Source: Acinetobacter sp. NIPH 2100 (lineage in GTDB: Bacteria > Pseudomonadota > Gammaproteobacteria > Pseudomonadales > Moraxellaceae). Taken from it: a DNA stretch of 64,000 nucleotides. Numbering within the stretch: position 1 is the first letter of the stretch; every line of letters begins with the position of its first letter. The stretch is from the NCBI RefSeq assembly GCF_000369805.1, contig NZ_KB850224.1, positions 2,164,262 to 2,228,261 of the forward strand, given 5' to 3'. Under the pieces are notes generated by a model that was not told the DNA's origin, searched no databases, and was given only the letters and a program-made list of their open reading frames with translations. Positions 1-9,217 of the stretch are shown here, piece after piece. The translations under genes and the position numbers were made by a program.

Positions 1-136
1 TCCCTTGAGCTGCTTCCAATTGGGAAAGCGTCGATTTCGCGATTCCCGCTCGGCGAGCCACTTCGGCTAATGATAGTCCAGACTTCTGTCTTTCTCTTTG
101 TAAGCCTTTCGCAACAATTTCAATTGGCAAAGTCAT
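1..136 (-). CDS. XRE-family transcriptional regulator, N-terminal part (cut by window edge)
   Basis: Reading the minus strand from the ATG at 136 gives 45 residues before the window ends. They form a helix-turn-helix of the Cro/CI (XRE) type, with the recognisable run SLAEVARRAG followed by KSTLSQLE. In related genomes such regulators often carry a C-terminal cupin domain and sit divergently from azlC-azlD; the C-terminus here lies outside the window, so that is inference. The gene is divergent from azlC, with inverted repeats in the 89-bp gap, so it probably controls the exporter genes and itself. Confidence 0.8.
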   Translation of the reverse strand, partial: MTLPIEIVAKGLQRERQKSGLSLAEVARRAGIAKSTLSQLEAAQG

Positions 137-150
137 ATAACACCATAAAA

Positions 151-208
151 AACGAATGTTCGTTTTGACGAACGATATAAAATTAATCTATTATATCGTA
201 CGTTCGTT
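151..208. promoter_or_regulatory. Inverted repeats between the XRE regulator and azlC (likely operator)
   Basis: An AACGAA / TTCGTT inverted repeat with a 2-bp spacer lies at 151-164. A second pair, ACGATATA at 172-179 and TATATCGT at 192-199, is followed by another TTCGTTT at 203-209. These sites overlap the shared promoter region of the divergent genes, which is where a XRE dimer would be expected to bind. The palindromes are directly visible; binding is inferred. Confidence 0.5.
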
Positions 209-225
209 TGATATAGAAAACAAAG

Positions 226-882
226 ATGCAAGATAAAGAACGATTTAATCTAATCAAAGCCATCATACTAATTTCGATTGCAACTGGAATTGTCGGTATT
301 TCCTTAGGCTCTGTTGCTGCGAGCTTTGATGTACCCTTGTGGATTCCTTTGCTGTTATCACTTACTGTACTCGCAGGTGCCGCAGAATTTACGTTTATTG
401 GTATGATTGCAACGGGCGCAAATCCGATTTTCGCAGCTTTGACTGGCATATTAATCAATTTACGCCACCTACCATTTGGGTTATCTGTTGCAACATTTAT
501 TGAAAAAAATGCTTATCGATTTGTTGCCTGCCATATCATGAATGATGAAAGTGTCATGTTTGGATTGAGCCAGCAAGATGATCAAGCCAAGCAAAAAGCG
601 TATTGGATGTGTGGAATAGGGATTGCTATTCTTTGGCCGATTGGTGTGCTTATTGGCTATCTATTGAGTAAAAACATTCCAGATATTTATGCATTTGGTA
701 TTGATGCCGCATTCCCAGCCATTCTGTTCGCCTTAATTCTCCCAATGCTTAGAAATAAAACCACTCGTCATCGTGTGCTTTTAGGCAGCATACTGTCCTT
801 GGCATCTATCCCCTTACTACCAACAGGCTTACCTGTACTCGTTTCCATGTTAGGTCTACTGTTAAAAGGCAAGTCAAAATGA
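226..882 (+). CDS. azlC: AzlC family branched-chain amino-acid permease, large subunit
   Basis: The 218-residue hydrophobic protein has several membrane segments and the family-typical stretch GAAEFTFIGM near residue 50, followed by NLRHLPFGLS. AzlC proteins pair with a small AzlD subunit in the inner membrane and export branched-chain amino acids or analogues (LIV-E family). The stop overlaps the azlD start as ATGA, so the two are translationally coupled. The ATG at 226 lies just downstream of the probable operator, and its divergent XRE neighbour is the likely regulator. Substrate specificity cannot be read from the sequence. Confidence 0.88.
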   Translation: MQDKERFNLIKAIILISIATGIVGISLGSVAASFDVPLWIPLLLSLTVLAGAAEFTFIGMIATGANPIFAALTGILINLRHLPFGLSVATFIEKNAYRFVACHIMNDESVMFGLSQQDDQAKQKAYWMCGIGIAILWPIGVLIGYLLSKNIPDIYAFGIDAAFPAILFALILPMLRNKTTRHRVLLGSILSLASIPLLPTGLPVLVSMLGLLLKGKSK

Positions 883-1205
883 AATATAGTGAAAGTTATA
901 TCTTTATTGGAATTATTGTACTTGCCCTTGGTACGTATTTGATTCGCTACTCAGGTTTTTATCTCGCCAATCGCATGACCTTCAAAGAACAGCATAAACA
1001 ACTTCTTGCTGACTCCGCTTGCGTACTGCTCTTTACCTTGGCTATCTTTAATACTCTTTTTACAGAAACCCATTTTAGTGGCATCAGTAAAATCATTGGT
1101 GTTTGTGTCGCAATCATTTTCGCATGGAAAAAATATTCACTGATTGTTGTTATTCTAGTGGCGATGTTAATGACTGCAAGTTTAAGATATCTCGGTTTCC
1201 CATAA
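879..1205 (+). CDS. azlD: AzlD family small subunit of the branched-chain amino-acid exporter
   Basis: This 108-residue hydrophobic protein has about four membrane segments and the AzlD-like N-terminal run GTYLIRYSGF. It starts inside the azlC stop codon (ATGA overlap), so the two subunits are probably made together. A strong hairpin terminator follows directly after the stop codon, closing the two-gene operon. The assignment rests on size, membrane topology and the fixed azlC-azlD order. Confidence 0.85.
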   Translation: MKYSESYIFIGIIVLALGTYLIRYSGFYLANRMTFKEQHKQLLADSACVLLFTLAIFNTLFTETHFSGISKIIGVCVAIIFAWKKYSLIVVILVAMLMTASLRYLGFP

Positions 1206-1206
1206 A

Positions 1207-1239
1207 AAATAGCCCTTTAAATCAAATAAAGGGCTATTT
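1207..1239. terminator. Bidirectional hairpin terminator after azlD
   Basis: A perfect 13-bp inverted repeat (1207-1219 and 1227-1239, loop 7 nt) with A and T tracts on the outer sides lies right after the azlD stop and can also serve lapA, which converges on it from the other strand. Confidence 0.85.
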
Positions 1240-1288
1240 CTTTGGATTATAAAATCTTCAGACTTTACAACCCTCAAAATATTCTCAA

Positions 1289-1654
1289 TTACAGTGGAGT
1301 ACGAGTTTGACTCTCAGGATTAATATCCAATACTGTTTTTTCATGTCTCACACTTGCAGCAGCTTCTGCGGCAGCTTGTTGTGCGAGCTGAATTTGCTCT
1401 TTGCGAAGATGATCAATATCTTTACGAAGTCGTTTAATTTCCCAACTGGTTTGGAAAACTCGGAAAACTTGAACACCAAGTAATAAACCAACCACAATAC
1501 CTAATGCTAAAGTCAATAACAGGAGAAGACCTAAACGCATTGCTGGGACTTGGGTAAATAATAAATCTACTTGTAATTCAGCTGGATTTTGAAGAACCAA
1601 AGCGAGTGAATAGCCAAAAATGGCAACAAGTAATGCAATTAATACATAACGCAT
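1289..1654 (-). CDS. lapA: LapA domain membrane protein (YciS/DUF1049)
   Basis: The protein has two N-terminal membrane helices (about residues 3-20 and 40-62) and then a charged, probably coiled-coil cytoplasmic tail (about 70-100). This is the LapA/YciS layout; in E. coli LapA works with LapB in controlling LpxC turnover and LPS assembly. The gene follows ihfB, as in other gammaproteobacteria. A GTG at 1660 could add two residues, but the ATG at 1654 has GAGGTG five to six bases upstream and is preferred. No lapB is visible next to it in this window. Confidence 0.8.
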   Translation of the reverse strand: MRYVLIALLVAIFGYSLALVLQNPAELQVDLLFTQVPAMRLGLLLLLTLALGIVVGLLLGVQVFRVFQTSWEIKRLRKDIDHLRKEQIQLAQQAAAEAAASVRHEKTVLDINPESQTRTPL

Positions 1655-1668
1655 AAACACCTCAATTC

Positions 1669-1971
1669 TTATTCACCAGATTCGTTTACTGCATCACGAA
1701 GTGCTTTACCAGGTTTAAAGTGTGGAACTGCTTTCGCTGCAACATCAACAGATCGACCAGTTTTAGGGTTACGTCCTAAACGTGGCTCACGGTGATGCAA
1801 AGCAAAACTACCAAAACCACGGATCTCAATACGATCGCCACTTGAAAGTGCTTCGATCATTTGATCAATCATAATCTTAACTGCATCTTCAACTAAAGGC
1901 TCAGCTAAGTGTGGGTTTTTTAGTGCAATCCGTTCAATTAAATCAGATTTATTAAGTGCTTCAGTAGTCAT
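1669..1971 (-). CDS. ihfB: Integration host factor subunit beta
   Basis: The 100-residue protein matches the HU/IHF fold: the RGFGSF turn, then GRNPKTG at the tip of the beta arm and PHFKPGK. IHF bends DNA by about 160 degrees at WATCAANNNNTTR sites and supports sigma54 promoters. The order rpsA-ihfB-lapA is the usual one in this group. An exact match to the IHF consensus occurs in this window upstream of rtcB (41016-41028). Confidence 0.95.
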   Translation of the reverse strand: MTTEALNKSDLIERIALKNPHLAEPLVEDAVKIMIDQMIEALSSGDRIEIRGFGSFALHHREPRLGRNPKTGRSVDVAAKAVPHFKPGKALRDAVNESGE

Positions 1972-2032
1972 CGATGACCTCTTTAATTATTGCTACTTTT
2001 CAATGTTTTTAATAATAACCTGTTTAAATACA

Positions 2033-2070
2033 AAACGGTAGCGCAGTATATAATTACTACGCTACCGTTT
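2033..2070. terminator. Perfect 11-bp hairpin between rpsA and ihfB
   Basis: The arms at 2033-2043 and 2060-2070 are exactly complementary with a 16-nt loop and include a T run on the minus-strand exit side. It probably works together with the rpsA hairpin just upstream as a second terminator or attenuator before ihfB. Confidence 0.5.
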
Positions 2071-2085
2071 GCAGTATTTTTGTAT

Positions 2086-2121
2086 AAAAAGTACGTCTCT
2101 GTTACAAGAAACGTACCTTTT
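2086..2121 (-). terminator. Terminator after rpsA
   Basis: On the minus strand, seven bases past the rpsA stop, there is a stem built on ACGTAC/GTACGT (2111-2116 with 2091-2096), extended past one mismatch by an A/T pairing and followed by a T run. Confidence 0.65.
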
Positions 2122-2127
2122 AACAAA

Positions 2128-3810
2128 TTACTTCATTTGAGCTTTAATTAAGTCACCAATAGTCTTAGGACCATTGCTGTCTGCTGGTTGAGTTGCAGCA
2201 GCTTGACGAACAGTGTTCACTGCTTCTTTCTCTTCAGCTTCGTCTTTCGCTTTGATAGACAAGTTGATAGAGCGAGATTTACGATCAACATTGATGATCT
2301 TCGCTTCAACTTCTTGACCAACTTCTAAGAATTTAGTTGCATCTTCAACGCGATCACGGTTGATTTCAGAAGCTTTAAGAGTCGCTTCGATGTCATCAGC
2401 TAATTTAACTGTAGCACCTTTAGCATCAACAGCAGTCACAGTACCTTTAACTAAAGCACCACGTTCGTTCGCAGCTAAGAAGTCATTGAATGGATCGCTG
2501 TTTAATTGCTTGATACCAAGGCTGATACGGTTACCTTCAGCGTCTACAGATAAGATAACTGCTTCAACTGTGTCACCTTTCTTGTAACGACGGATAGCTT
2601 CTTCGCCCTGTTCGTTCCAAGAAATGTCAGACAAATGTACTAAACCGTCGATTCCACCAGATAAACCGATGAAGATACCGAAATCAGTGATTGATTTGAT
2701 CGTACCAGAAACTTTTTCGCCTTTTTCATTTGCTTTAGCAAACTCTTCCCATGGGTTAGCACGAGTTTGTTTGATACCCAATGAAATACGACGACGTTCT
2801 TCATCAACTTCAAGAACCATAACATCAACTTCATCACCAATCTGAACAACTTTAGATGGGTGGATGTTTTTGTTTGTGTGGTCCATTTCTGAAACGTGTA
2901 CTAAGCCTTCAACGCCTTCAGCGATTTCAGCAAAACAACCGTAATCAGTTAAGTTAGTTACACGCGCTTTAACGATAGAACCTTTAGGATAACGGTTCAT
3001 GATCGCTAACCATGGATCTTCGCCTAATTGCTTAAGACCTAAAGATACGCGGTTACGCTCACGGTCAAACTTAAGTACTTTAACTGTAACTTCTTGACCA
3101 ACTTCAACAACTTCTGAAGGGTGTTTGATGCGCTTCCAAGCCATATCTGTGATATGTAGAAGACCATCAATACCGCCAAGATCAACGAACGCGCCGTAAT
3201 CAGTAAGGTTCTTGATAGTACCTGTAACTGTTTGACCTTCTTCAAGTTGAGCAAGCAATGCTTCACGGTCAGCTGAAGATTCAGCTTCCATAACTGCACG
3301 ACGAGATACAACAACGTTGTTACGTTTAGCATCAAGTTTGATTACTTTGAACTCTAACTCTTTACCTTCAAGGTGAGTTGTGTCACGGATAGGACGAGTG
3401 TCAACTAAAGAACCTGGTAAGAATGCACGTACAGGACCGATGTCAACAGTGAAACCGCCTTTAACCTTACCAGAGATAACACCAGTAACGATTTCGCCGT
3501 CTTCAAAGATTTTCTCAAGTTTAGTCCAAGTTTCAGCACGTTTCGCTTTTTCACGTGATAAAACAGTTTGACCCATACCGTTGTCAAGTGCTTCAACAAC
3601 TACGTCAACAGTATCGCCAACTTGAACTTCAAGTTCACGTTGTTCATTTAAAAATTCAGCACGGTCAACTACGCCTTCAGATTTAAGGCCAGTGTCAACA
3701 GTAACCCAGTCAGAATCGATACTAACAACAGTACCTTGGATGACTGCACCCTTTTCAACGTTGAGGTTTAATTCACTTTCTTCAAAGAGGGCTGCAAAAG
3801 ATTCGGTCAT
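2128..3810 (-). CDS. rpsA: 30S ribosomal protein S1
   Basis: The 560-residue protein contains six consecutive S1 RNA-binding repeats. Repeats 3 to 6 are easily seen by their recurring [10 protein letters not shown] / [14 protein letters not shown] strands and the closing RISLGIKQ motif. Length and repeat number are standard for gammaproteobacterial S1, which binds mRNA leaders and delivers them to the 30S subunit. The cmk-rpsA-ihfB order is conserved. A leader of about 115 bp separates it from cmk; autogenous control is known in E. coli but no specific element was identified here. Confidence 0.98.
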   Translation of the reverse strand: MTESFAALFEESELNLNVEKGAVIQGTVVSIDSDWVTVDTGLKSEGVVDRAEFLNEQRELEVQVGDTVDVVVEALDNGMGQTVLSREKAKRAETWTKLEKIFEDGEIVTGVISGKVKGGFTVDIGPVRAFLPGSLVDTRPIRDTTHLEGKELEFKVIKLDAKRNNVVVSRRAVMEAESSADREALLAQLEEGQTVTGTIKNLTDYGAFVDLGGIDGLLHITDMAWKRIKHPSEVVEVGQEVTVKVLKFDRERNRVSLGLKQLGEDPWLAIMNRYPKGSIVKARVTNLTDYGCFAEIAEGVEGLVHVSEMDHTNKNIHPSKVVQIGDEVDVMVLEVDEERRRISLGIKQTRANPWEEFAKANEKGEKVSGTIKSITDFGIFIGLSGGIDGLVHLSDISWNEQGEEAIRRYKKGDTVEAVILSVDAEGNRISLGIKQLNSDPFNDFLAANERGALVKGTVTAVDAKGATVKLADDIEATLKASEINRDRVEDATKFLEVGQEVEAKIINVDRKSRSINLSIKAKDEAEEKEAVNTVRQAAATQPADSNGPKTIGDLIKAQMK

Positions 3811-3925
3811 GATATACCTGATAAAGTCCGCGGTCTTGGATCAGACAAGGCCGGTTTAGTTAAGTTGTTACATTGTCCAAAAAATCTGATCAAGCAATGC
3901 TTCAACTGATAAAAAAATTGTGTAT

Positions 3926-4606
3926 CTATTTTATACGGCTATTGATATAGTCAACCATCAACTGAAACACTTCATTGATGCCTATTGTAGAACTATCAAT
4001 GACATACGCATCATCAGCGGGCTTGAGTGGAGCAACTGTACGCTCCATATCTCTTTTATCTCTAGCCTGTATGTTAGATAAAATGTCGCTTATTTTAGCA
4101 TCAAGACCCATACCCTGCAACTGTTTTACGCGTCGCTCTGCTCGAGACTCTGCCGATGCTGTTAAATAAATCTTGGCTTGAGCTTCTGGAAAGATCGATG
4201 TTGCCATGTCACGACCGTCCGCAACCAATCCTGGTGCTTGAATAAATGCACGCTGGCGTGCAAATAATGCTTTTCTTAATTCAGGAACGGTTGCAACTTT
4301 AGACGCATACTCTCCCACTTGTTCAGTACGAATGGTCTGGGTGACATCAACACCTTCCAGAAGAATCTTTGTCGCAGCGTCTGAAGATTTAAACTCGATA
4401 TCCAAATGTGTAGCATATTCAACACATTCATCTAAATGTGCATCAATTTGCTCCAGCAAACCGCGCTGGAACAATGACAATCCAAGTAAACGATATAACG
4501 CACCAGAATCTAATAAATTAAAACCATAATGTGCGGCAATTTTTGCAGCCAATGTTCCTTTGCCTGAACCACTTGGACCATCAATCGTAATTATATGAAC
4601 TGTCAT
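3926..4606 (-). CDS. cmk: Cytidylate kinase
   Basis: Cmk phosphorylates CMP/dCMP with ATP. The P-loop GPSGSGKGT lies near the N-terminus and the DGRDMAT and RDKRDMER motifs typical of Cmk follow. The ATG at 4606 has AAGAG about six bases upstream and gives the usual N-terminus; an in-frame ATG at 4612 would add two residues. The gene lies directly upstream of rpsA, as in E. coli, and starts about ten bases after the stop of the SRPBCC gene, so these are probably co-transcribed. Confidence 0.96.
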   Translation of the reverse strand: MTVHIITIDGPSGSGKGTLAAKIAAHYGFNLLDSGALYRLLGLSLFQRGLLEQIDAHLDECVEYATHLDIEFKSSDAATKILLEGVDVTQTIRTEQVGEYASKVATVPELRKALFARQRAFIQAPGLVADGRDMATSIFPEAQAKIYLTASAESRAERRVKQLQGMGLDAKISDILSNIQARDKRDMERTVAPLKPADDAYVIDSSTIGINEVFQLMVDYINSRIK

Positions 4607-4615
4607 TCCCATCTC

Positions 4616-5056
4616 TTATGAAGCAACTGATTTGGCTAATTTTGAAAAACCTAGTGTAATCGCTGCTTTGAGTTGTGCAAGAACTAATTTGCTTACTAAG
4701 GGCGCTTTTGCCGTAAATTCAATCTTATAAGTGACTAAAGTAATAAAAGGAGTGATTTCTTTAAAATCAATTTGCCCCAAATGATGCTTCACCAAAGGGT
4801 TGTTGATTAATTTATACTCAATACGTTTATTTTCTTCCAATAAAGTAATTTCTTCTTGGAGTGGTTTGATTGGACCAAAGCCCATACGACGAACCGAGCC
4901 AATACCATCAGGACGTTTAGGATCAGCAGAGTCTTTGACACGTACAACCTGTAAAGGTGCAAATGCCTTGTTATAAGTGGCATGTTTTGACAGCAAGTCA
5001 AACACTTCAGAAATCGGTGCATTAAATTCTTTTTGTATGGTGATTGCATTACGCAT
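4616..5056 (-). CDS. SRPBCC family protein (polyketide cyclase/START-like)
   Basis: The 146-residue protein opens with a typical SRPBCC strand-helix (IQKEFNAPISEVFDLLSKH) and ends with a long amphipathic helix, consistent with a single helix-grip domain that binds a small hydrophobic ligand. No catalytic residues are evident and the ligand is unknown. Its stop is nine bases ahead of the preferred cmk start, so it is probably in the same transcript. No close functional assignment can be made. Confidence 0.7.
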   Translation of the reverse strand: MRNAITIQKEFNAPISEVFDLLSKHATYNKAFAPLQVVRVKDSADPKRPDGIGSVRRMGFGPIKPLQEEITLLEENKRIEYKLINNPLVKHHLGQIDFKEITPFITLVTYKIEFTAKAPLVSKLVLAQLKAAITLGFSKLAKSVAS

Positions 5057-5122
5057 AAGTTCGCCTTTTGATGTGACCCAAAATCATCGGAGGCTTAGTT
5101 TGCCACAACTCATGAGACATTT

Positions 5123-5632
5123 TTAATCATTTAAGGACGTTTTTGACGAACGGATTTTCTTCTTTTCATGTCTTCTTTGCTTAAAAAAAGCACTCAATTG
5201 CAATGAGCATTGTTCTTGCAAGCAACCTTGTTCAAAAACAAATTTATGATTGTAATAACCACTGTCGAGCAATTGTCTAGCACTCACCAATGAACCTGCT
5301 TTAGGTTCGGTCGTCGCAAAAACCACACGCTGAATTCGTGCATGAATTAATGCCCCCACACACATGGTACAAGGTTCGAGTGTCACATAGAGCGTAGTAT
5401 CTTCAGGCAACCGGTAGTTATCCAAAGACTGGCAAGCAGCACGTATAGCCTGTATTTCAGCATGTGCCGTTGGATCTGACAATTTAATGGGCGCATTGTA
5501 GCCAGCACCAAGTACCTGTCCATTACTCACCAAAATTGCCCCGACGGGTATTTCACCCTGTGCTGCAGCTAATGCAGCCTGCTCATAGGCAAGCTGCATC
5601 CAATATTCATCATTACGATTTTCTGAACTCAT
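5123..5632 (-). CDS. tadA: tRNA-specific adenosine deaminase
   Basis: TadA converts adenosine 34 of tRNA-Arg(ACG) to inosine. The zinc-binding HAE motif and the PCTMC motif of the cytidine-deaminase fold are both present, and the catalytic Glu is in HAE. At about 169 residues the length is normal. The ATG at 5632 is preferred; an adjacent GTG at 5635 would only add one residue. The start lies six bases past the stop of the upstream HIBYL-CoA-hydrolase-like gene, suggesting coupling. Confidence 0.95.
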   Translation of the reverse strand: MSSENRNDEYWMQLAYEQAALAAAQGEIPVGAILVSNGQVLGAGYNAPIKLSDPTAHAEIQAIRAACQSLDNYRLPEDTTLYVTLEPCTMCVGALIHARIQRVVFATTEPKAGSLVSARQLLDSGYYNHKFVFEQGCLQEQCSLQLSAFFKQRRHEKKKIRSSKTSLND

Positions 5633-5637
5633 CACAA

Positions 5638-6759
5638 TCAGGCAATGACACCGTATTGCTTTAATAACGCATTCCAGCTCTCAATATTGGTCACTGGAGC
5701 ACAGTCACCCAAAATACCTTTTAAGCTCAATTGCTCGGTTGCTTTCCACTCTGGTGACAAATCTTTATCAACCAAACGAGCACGCACACCTTCGACAAAG
5801 TCTGGATGACGGATCTTCCAATCAGAAATTTGTGCTTCTAATGCAAACACTTCATCCCATGCATGACCTTGTTTGCCCCATTGCCATAACAGCCATGTGA
5901 TCGCAGCTGTGCTTGGAGAGCCTTTCTGCAAGTTCTCGCTGGCTTGGCGCAACCAATCACTACTCGCATCACTTAAACCAATAATAGATTGATAGTCATA
6001 TTCAAAGCTTTGTCCACGACAGACGCTATGAATCACATCAATTGAGTTCTGTAATGGTCCAGAGGCAACTGGGCGATGCAAACTATTTAAAGTGTCATCA
6101 ATGGCTCTGAATGCACCCGCTGGATAATGATTCCAATCTACATTCAAAACTTTCTGAAGCACATTGTCACGTTGCGCTTCACAGATGTGTGTTGCCCAAC
6201 CAATACTAAATGCGCCAGCGGCAGTCATGATTGAACCTGTTAAGCCAGTGAACAAGCCGATCTGACCACGATCAGCCAAGAAGCGACTCGCACCGACATC
6301 TGGGTATAAACCAATATTGATTTCAGGCATCGCCAAACGTGAATACGGCGTAACCAAACGGAATGGTGCAGCCATGAACAAGCCTAACCCACCACCCATC
6401 ACATAACCTTCACCCCAGACGACAATCGGTTTGGCGTAATTATGCAACAGTAAATCAAGCGCATATTCTTGCTGGAAGAATAGGTTCGCAGCATCAACTT
6501 CCTGATTAATCACCAACTGGCGTAATTTGCGAACATCACCGCCCGCACAAAATGCTTTTGGTGTTGTTGAATCAAACCAAATCGCTTTAACGGTATCATC
6601 TACATGAAAATCTTCGAAAACTTGAAGTAGAGCACTTACGATTGGCTCATCTAAAGCATGCAAAGATTTAGGTCGATTAAGACGAATGATTCGCCAACCG
6701 TTTTTTGCATGTTCAATAACTAAATCTGGATGATAGCTATTTAAATCAGGAGAAGTCAT
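5638..6759 (-). CDS. Enoyl-CoA hydratase/isomerase family protein, 3-hydroxyisobutyryl-CoA hydrolase-like
   Basis: The 373-residue length and the crotonase core with AFCAGGDVR near residue 70 and YVMGGGLGL near 120 fit the ECH_2 (HIBCH-like) branch rather than short classical hydratases. The conserved Glu after the second motif (MPEINIGLYPD) is also present. HIBCH enzymes hydrolyse 3-hydroxyisobutyryl-CoA in valine breakdown, but no other valine-degradation gene lies nearby, so the substrate is uncertain. Its ATG overlaps the ung stop (TAATG), so it is translationally coupled to ung. Confidence 0.8.
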   Translation of the reverse strand: MTSPDLNSYHPDLVIEHAKNGWRIIRLNRPKSLHALDEPIVSALLQVFEDFHVDDTVKAIWFDSTTPKAFCAGGDVRKLRQLVINQEVDAANLFFQQEYALDLLLHNYAKPIVVWGEGYVMGGGLGLFMAAPFRLVTPYSRLAMPEINIGLYPDVGASRFLADRGQIGLFTGLTGSIMTAAGAFSIGWATHICEAQRDNVLQKVLNVDWNHYPAGAFRAIDDTLNSLHRPVASGPLQNSIDVIHSVCRGQSFEYDYQSIIGLSDASSDWLRQASENLQKGSPSTAAITWLLWQWGKQGHAWDEVFALEAQISDWKIRHPDFVEGVRARLVDKDLSPEWKATEQLSLKGILGDCAPVTNIESWNALLKQYGVIA

Positions 6760-7472
6760 TATGCGTCCAATTGCCAGTCTATAGGCTCAATGCCATGTTG
6801 TTTCAAATATTGATTGGTTTTAGAAAATACTTTACAGCCAAAGAAACCACCACGGTTCGCAGCAAGTGGTGATGGATGCGCTGCTGTTAGAACAAGGTGT
6901 TTATTACGGTCAATACGTTGCCCTTTACGTTGAGCATAAGCGCCCCACAAAATAAACACGATATGTTCACGCTGTTCATTTAATACATCAATCACTGCAT
7001 CAGTGAAATCTTCCCATCCCTGTTTCTGATGTGAGGTTGGTTGTCCTGCTTCTACCGTTAGTACACTGTTCAGTAACAGTACACCTTGTTCAGCCCATTT
7101 GCTCAAGTCACCATGACGTGAAACAGGCACAGCTAAATCTGTATGCAACTCATGGAAAATATTACGTAAAGATGGCGGTAATGCAACCCCTCTTTGTACC
7201 GAAAAGCTCAAACCATTGGCTTGATTCGGACCATGATAAGGGTCTTGTCCTAAAATCACGACTTTAACACCCGTTTGTGGCGTGGTATTCATCGCGTTAA
7301 AAATCTGTTTACTTGGTGGATAAATCGTTTTCTGTGCAAGTTTTTCTTGCTGTAAAAACTCACGCAAATTATCCATTTTTTGACTGAGCAAGAACTCTGA
7401 CAATGAAATTTTCCAAGACTCGTCCAACTGAACTTTACTTAATTTGTCCTGTTGCTGTTCAGTAAATTGCAT
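6759..7472 (-). CDS. ung: Uracil-DNA glycosylase
   Basis: Ung removes uracil from DNA in base-excision repair. The family-1 motifs are intact: GQDPYHG with the catalytic Asp, the uracil-binding FSVQRG region, and HPSPLAANRG, the DNA-intercalation loop. At 237 residues the length is normal. The gene heads a small minus-strand run with the HIBYL-CoA-hydrolase-like gene and tadA. Confidence 0.97.
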   Translation of the reverse strand: MQFTEQQQDKLSKVQLDESWKISLSEFLLSQKMDNLREFLQQEKLAQKTIYPPSKQIFNAMNTTPQTGVKVVILGQDPYHGPNQANGLSFSVQRGVALPPSLRNIFHELHTDLAVPVSRHGDLSKWAEQGVLLLNSVLTVEAGQPTSHQKQGWEDFTDAVIDVLNEQREHIVFILWGAYAQRKGQRIDRNKHLVLTAAHPSPLAANRGGFFGCKVFSKTNQYLKQHGIEPIDWQLDA

Positions 7473-7517
7473 CCATATTCCTTGAAAATAAGTTCACTCA
7501 CCTGAGTGAAAAAGCAC

Positions 7518-8114
7518 TCAAATATTGACTTGTAATTCTACGTTTGGATTTTGGAACTTGATTCCTTTTTTCAGGTTTTCATACATCTGAACATCACTCC
7601 ATTCAGCCTGTACTTGTTCTGAAAATACGATTTGATCCAGACTTAAAGTACCCATTTGCGCATTATCAATATCTTCTTGAAAGCTTTGAGCGTAGCCCGT
7701 ATCGGTCTCGTGTACAATCACCGAATAAACTTCAACATCACCCTCACCATTTTGAGTCGTTGTTGAGTTTAATACCTGCTGAGCAAGATAAAAGAAAATA
7801 CGCGAAAACTGTTCTGCCGAAGGCGAAACGGGTAAAGCAATCCAACGTGCACTAAATGTTTTACATGCATCGATATAAGCAGGATCATCTTTCTGCCAAA
7901 AACAAATTGCATGATCAAAACTATCATACAATTCTTTGATCACGCCTTTGAGTAAGCCGAAATCATAAACCATTTGTCCGTGATCGAGCTTTGACGCTTT
8001 TAATAATAATTCAACTTTATAACTATGCCCATGAATCGAACGCTTACAGCGATCCGATGTACAGTTACGCACAATATGAGCATTTTCAAACTTAAACAAT
8101 TTTCGAATTAACAT
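7518..8114 (-). CDS. queD: 6-carboxytetrahydropterin synthase-like protein (QueD/PTPS family)
   Basis: The zinc ligands of the 6-pyruvoyl-tetrahydropterin synthase fold are visible: the His in FENAHIVR and the HGHSY pair, with the catalytic Cys in the intervening CTSDRCKRS stretch. A late HETDTGYA matches the family's active-site Glu region. QueD makes 6-carboxy-tetrahydropterin for queuosine. The protein is about 198 residues, longer than E. coli QueD (about 120), with an insertion in the middle, so a diverged role is possible. Confidence 0.82.
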   Translation of the reverse strand: MLIRKLFKFENAHIVRNCTSDRCKRSIHGHSYKVELLLKASKLDHGQMVYDFGLLKGVIKELYDSFDHAICFWQKDDPAYIDACKTFSARWIALPVSPSAEQFSRIFFYLAQQVLNSTTTQNGEGDVEVYSVIVHETDTGYAQSFQEDIDNAQMGTLSLDQIVFSEQVQAEWSDVQMYENLKKGIKFQNPNVELQVNI

Positions 8115-8221
8115 GCACCAAGCTAATCTTTATCTGCAAACGGATTTTATTATAAAGCAAAAAAACGTGCATTGGGATTGATTTTAAATCTTGTCACCAT
8201 TTGATAAACCAATATTAAAAG

Positions 8222-9217
8222 CTACTGAAATGGTGAAAGACTTCTTGAATATACAAAGACTTGCTTATCTTTTCGGATCAAAGAACTTGTAAATTGCCTT
8301 TTTCGTTCGCTTAAAACAACCTCAATTTGTGCAGTAAAATAATTGGACTTGCTATCCAACAAAGCAACGGCATCAGTTTTATTTTGCTCTTCTATCCCAG
8401 AAAAAGCATTTAATTTCCACAAATCATCAACATTATTAAAATAGGTCAAATTCGCTTGCTTGGTTTTAAGCTCTTGCTCCACTGCTTTGATATCAACTTT
8501 TGGATCAATACTGGCAAGCAATAATGCTGGTGCGGTATTCATATTCACTTTCGTTTGTTCAGGCAATGCAGTGACATAGGGCTTAATTAAGTCGTAATTT
8601 TTACCCTCAAATCCCCTCACCAGTTTTAATTCTTCAACACTGTGAAACTTGGTGTTTGGGGCCAAATATGCAGGATCTAAACCTTGATAATAATTACTCT
8701 CAGCCCCCATTGCACCTGTAGTTTCATCATCGACATCTTGCCAATCAATCACGGCTTGACTCAACTCTGCTGGCAAGCCAACACGTTGCAGTAACTTTTC
8801 AAACCAACGTCGAGCAGAATCATCCACTTGACTGCCATCTGCTTTCACCAAATTATTAAGATTGAATTTGCCTGATTCATCCATTAAACGTCCAGAAACA
8901 GAGCCATCCTCAACCGGAAATGGAGGCATAGGCTTGGCCCAATTCTCTTGCAGGTGATCAATACTGCTTCCATTATCACTATCTTGAATCAAGAGTTCAG
9001 AAAAAAAGGCTTCAGCACTTTTTGCATACAATAAAGATTGATCTTGACGCATCAGATACCCTGTATTTTCAGAGGTATTGGTTTGTCGTTTAGCAATGGT
9101 CGCTGCAAGAATGGTTGCCAAAGCCACCATGACAAGAATGGTCAATAATGCAATGCCACGCTGAGATGTTCCATAACTTTGAGCCTTTTTAATCACGGGA
9201 TATTGCCTCTTGCTCAT
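8222..9217 (-). CDS. gspK: Type II secretion minor pseudopilin GspK
   Basis: After a leader of about 21 residues there is GIALLTILVMVALATI, the hydrophobic N-terminal helix of a pseudopilin. As usual for GspK there is no Glu at position +5, and the protein is much larger (331 residues) than the other pseudopilins, with the calcium-binding periplasmic domain and a SAM-like repeat. GspK caps the tip of the pseudopilus with GspI and GspJ. Its ATG overlaps the gspJ stop (ATGA). Confidence 0.92.
   Translation of the reverse strand: MSKRQYPVIKKAQSYGTSQRGIALLTILVMVALATILAATIAKRQTNTSENTGYLMRQDQSLLYAKSAEAFFSELLIQDSDNGSSIDHLQENWAKPMPPFPVEDGSVSGRLMDESGKFNLNNLVKADGSQVDDSARRWFEKLLQRVGLPAELSQAVIDWQDVDDETTGAMGAESNYYQGLDPAYLAPNTKFHSVEELKLVRGFEGKNYDLIKPYVTALPEQTKVNMNTAPALLLASIDPKVDIKAVEQELKTKQANLTYFNNVDDLWKLNAFSGIEEQNKTDAVALLDSKSNYFTAQIEVVLSERKRQFTSSLIRKDKQVFVYSRSLSPFQ

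Noticed and set aside
3547..3562. A 13/16 match to the parS consensus inside rpsA
   Set aside because: It lies in coding sequence, 17 kb from parAB, lacks the full palindrome and could arise by chance; not called a parS.
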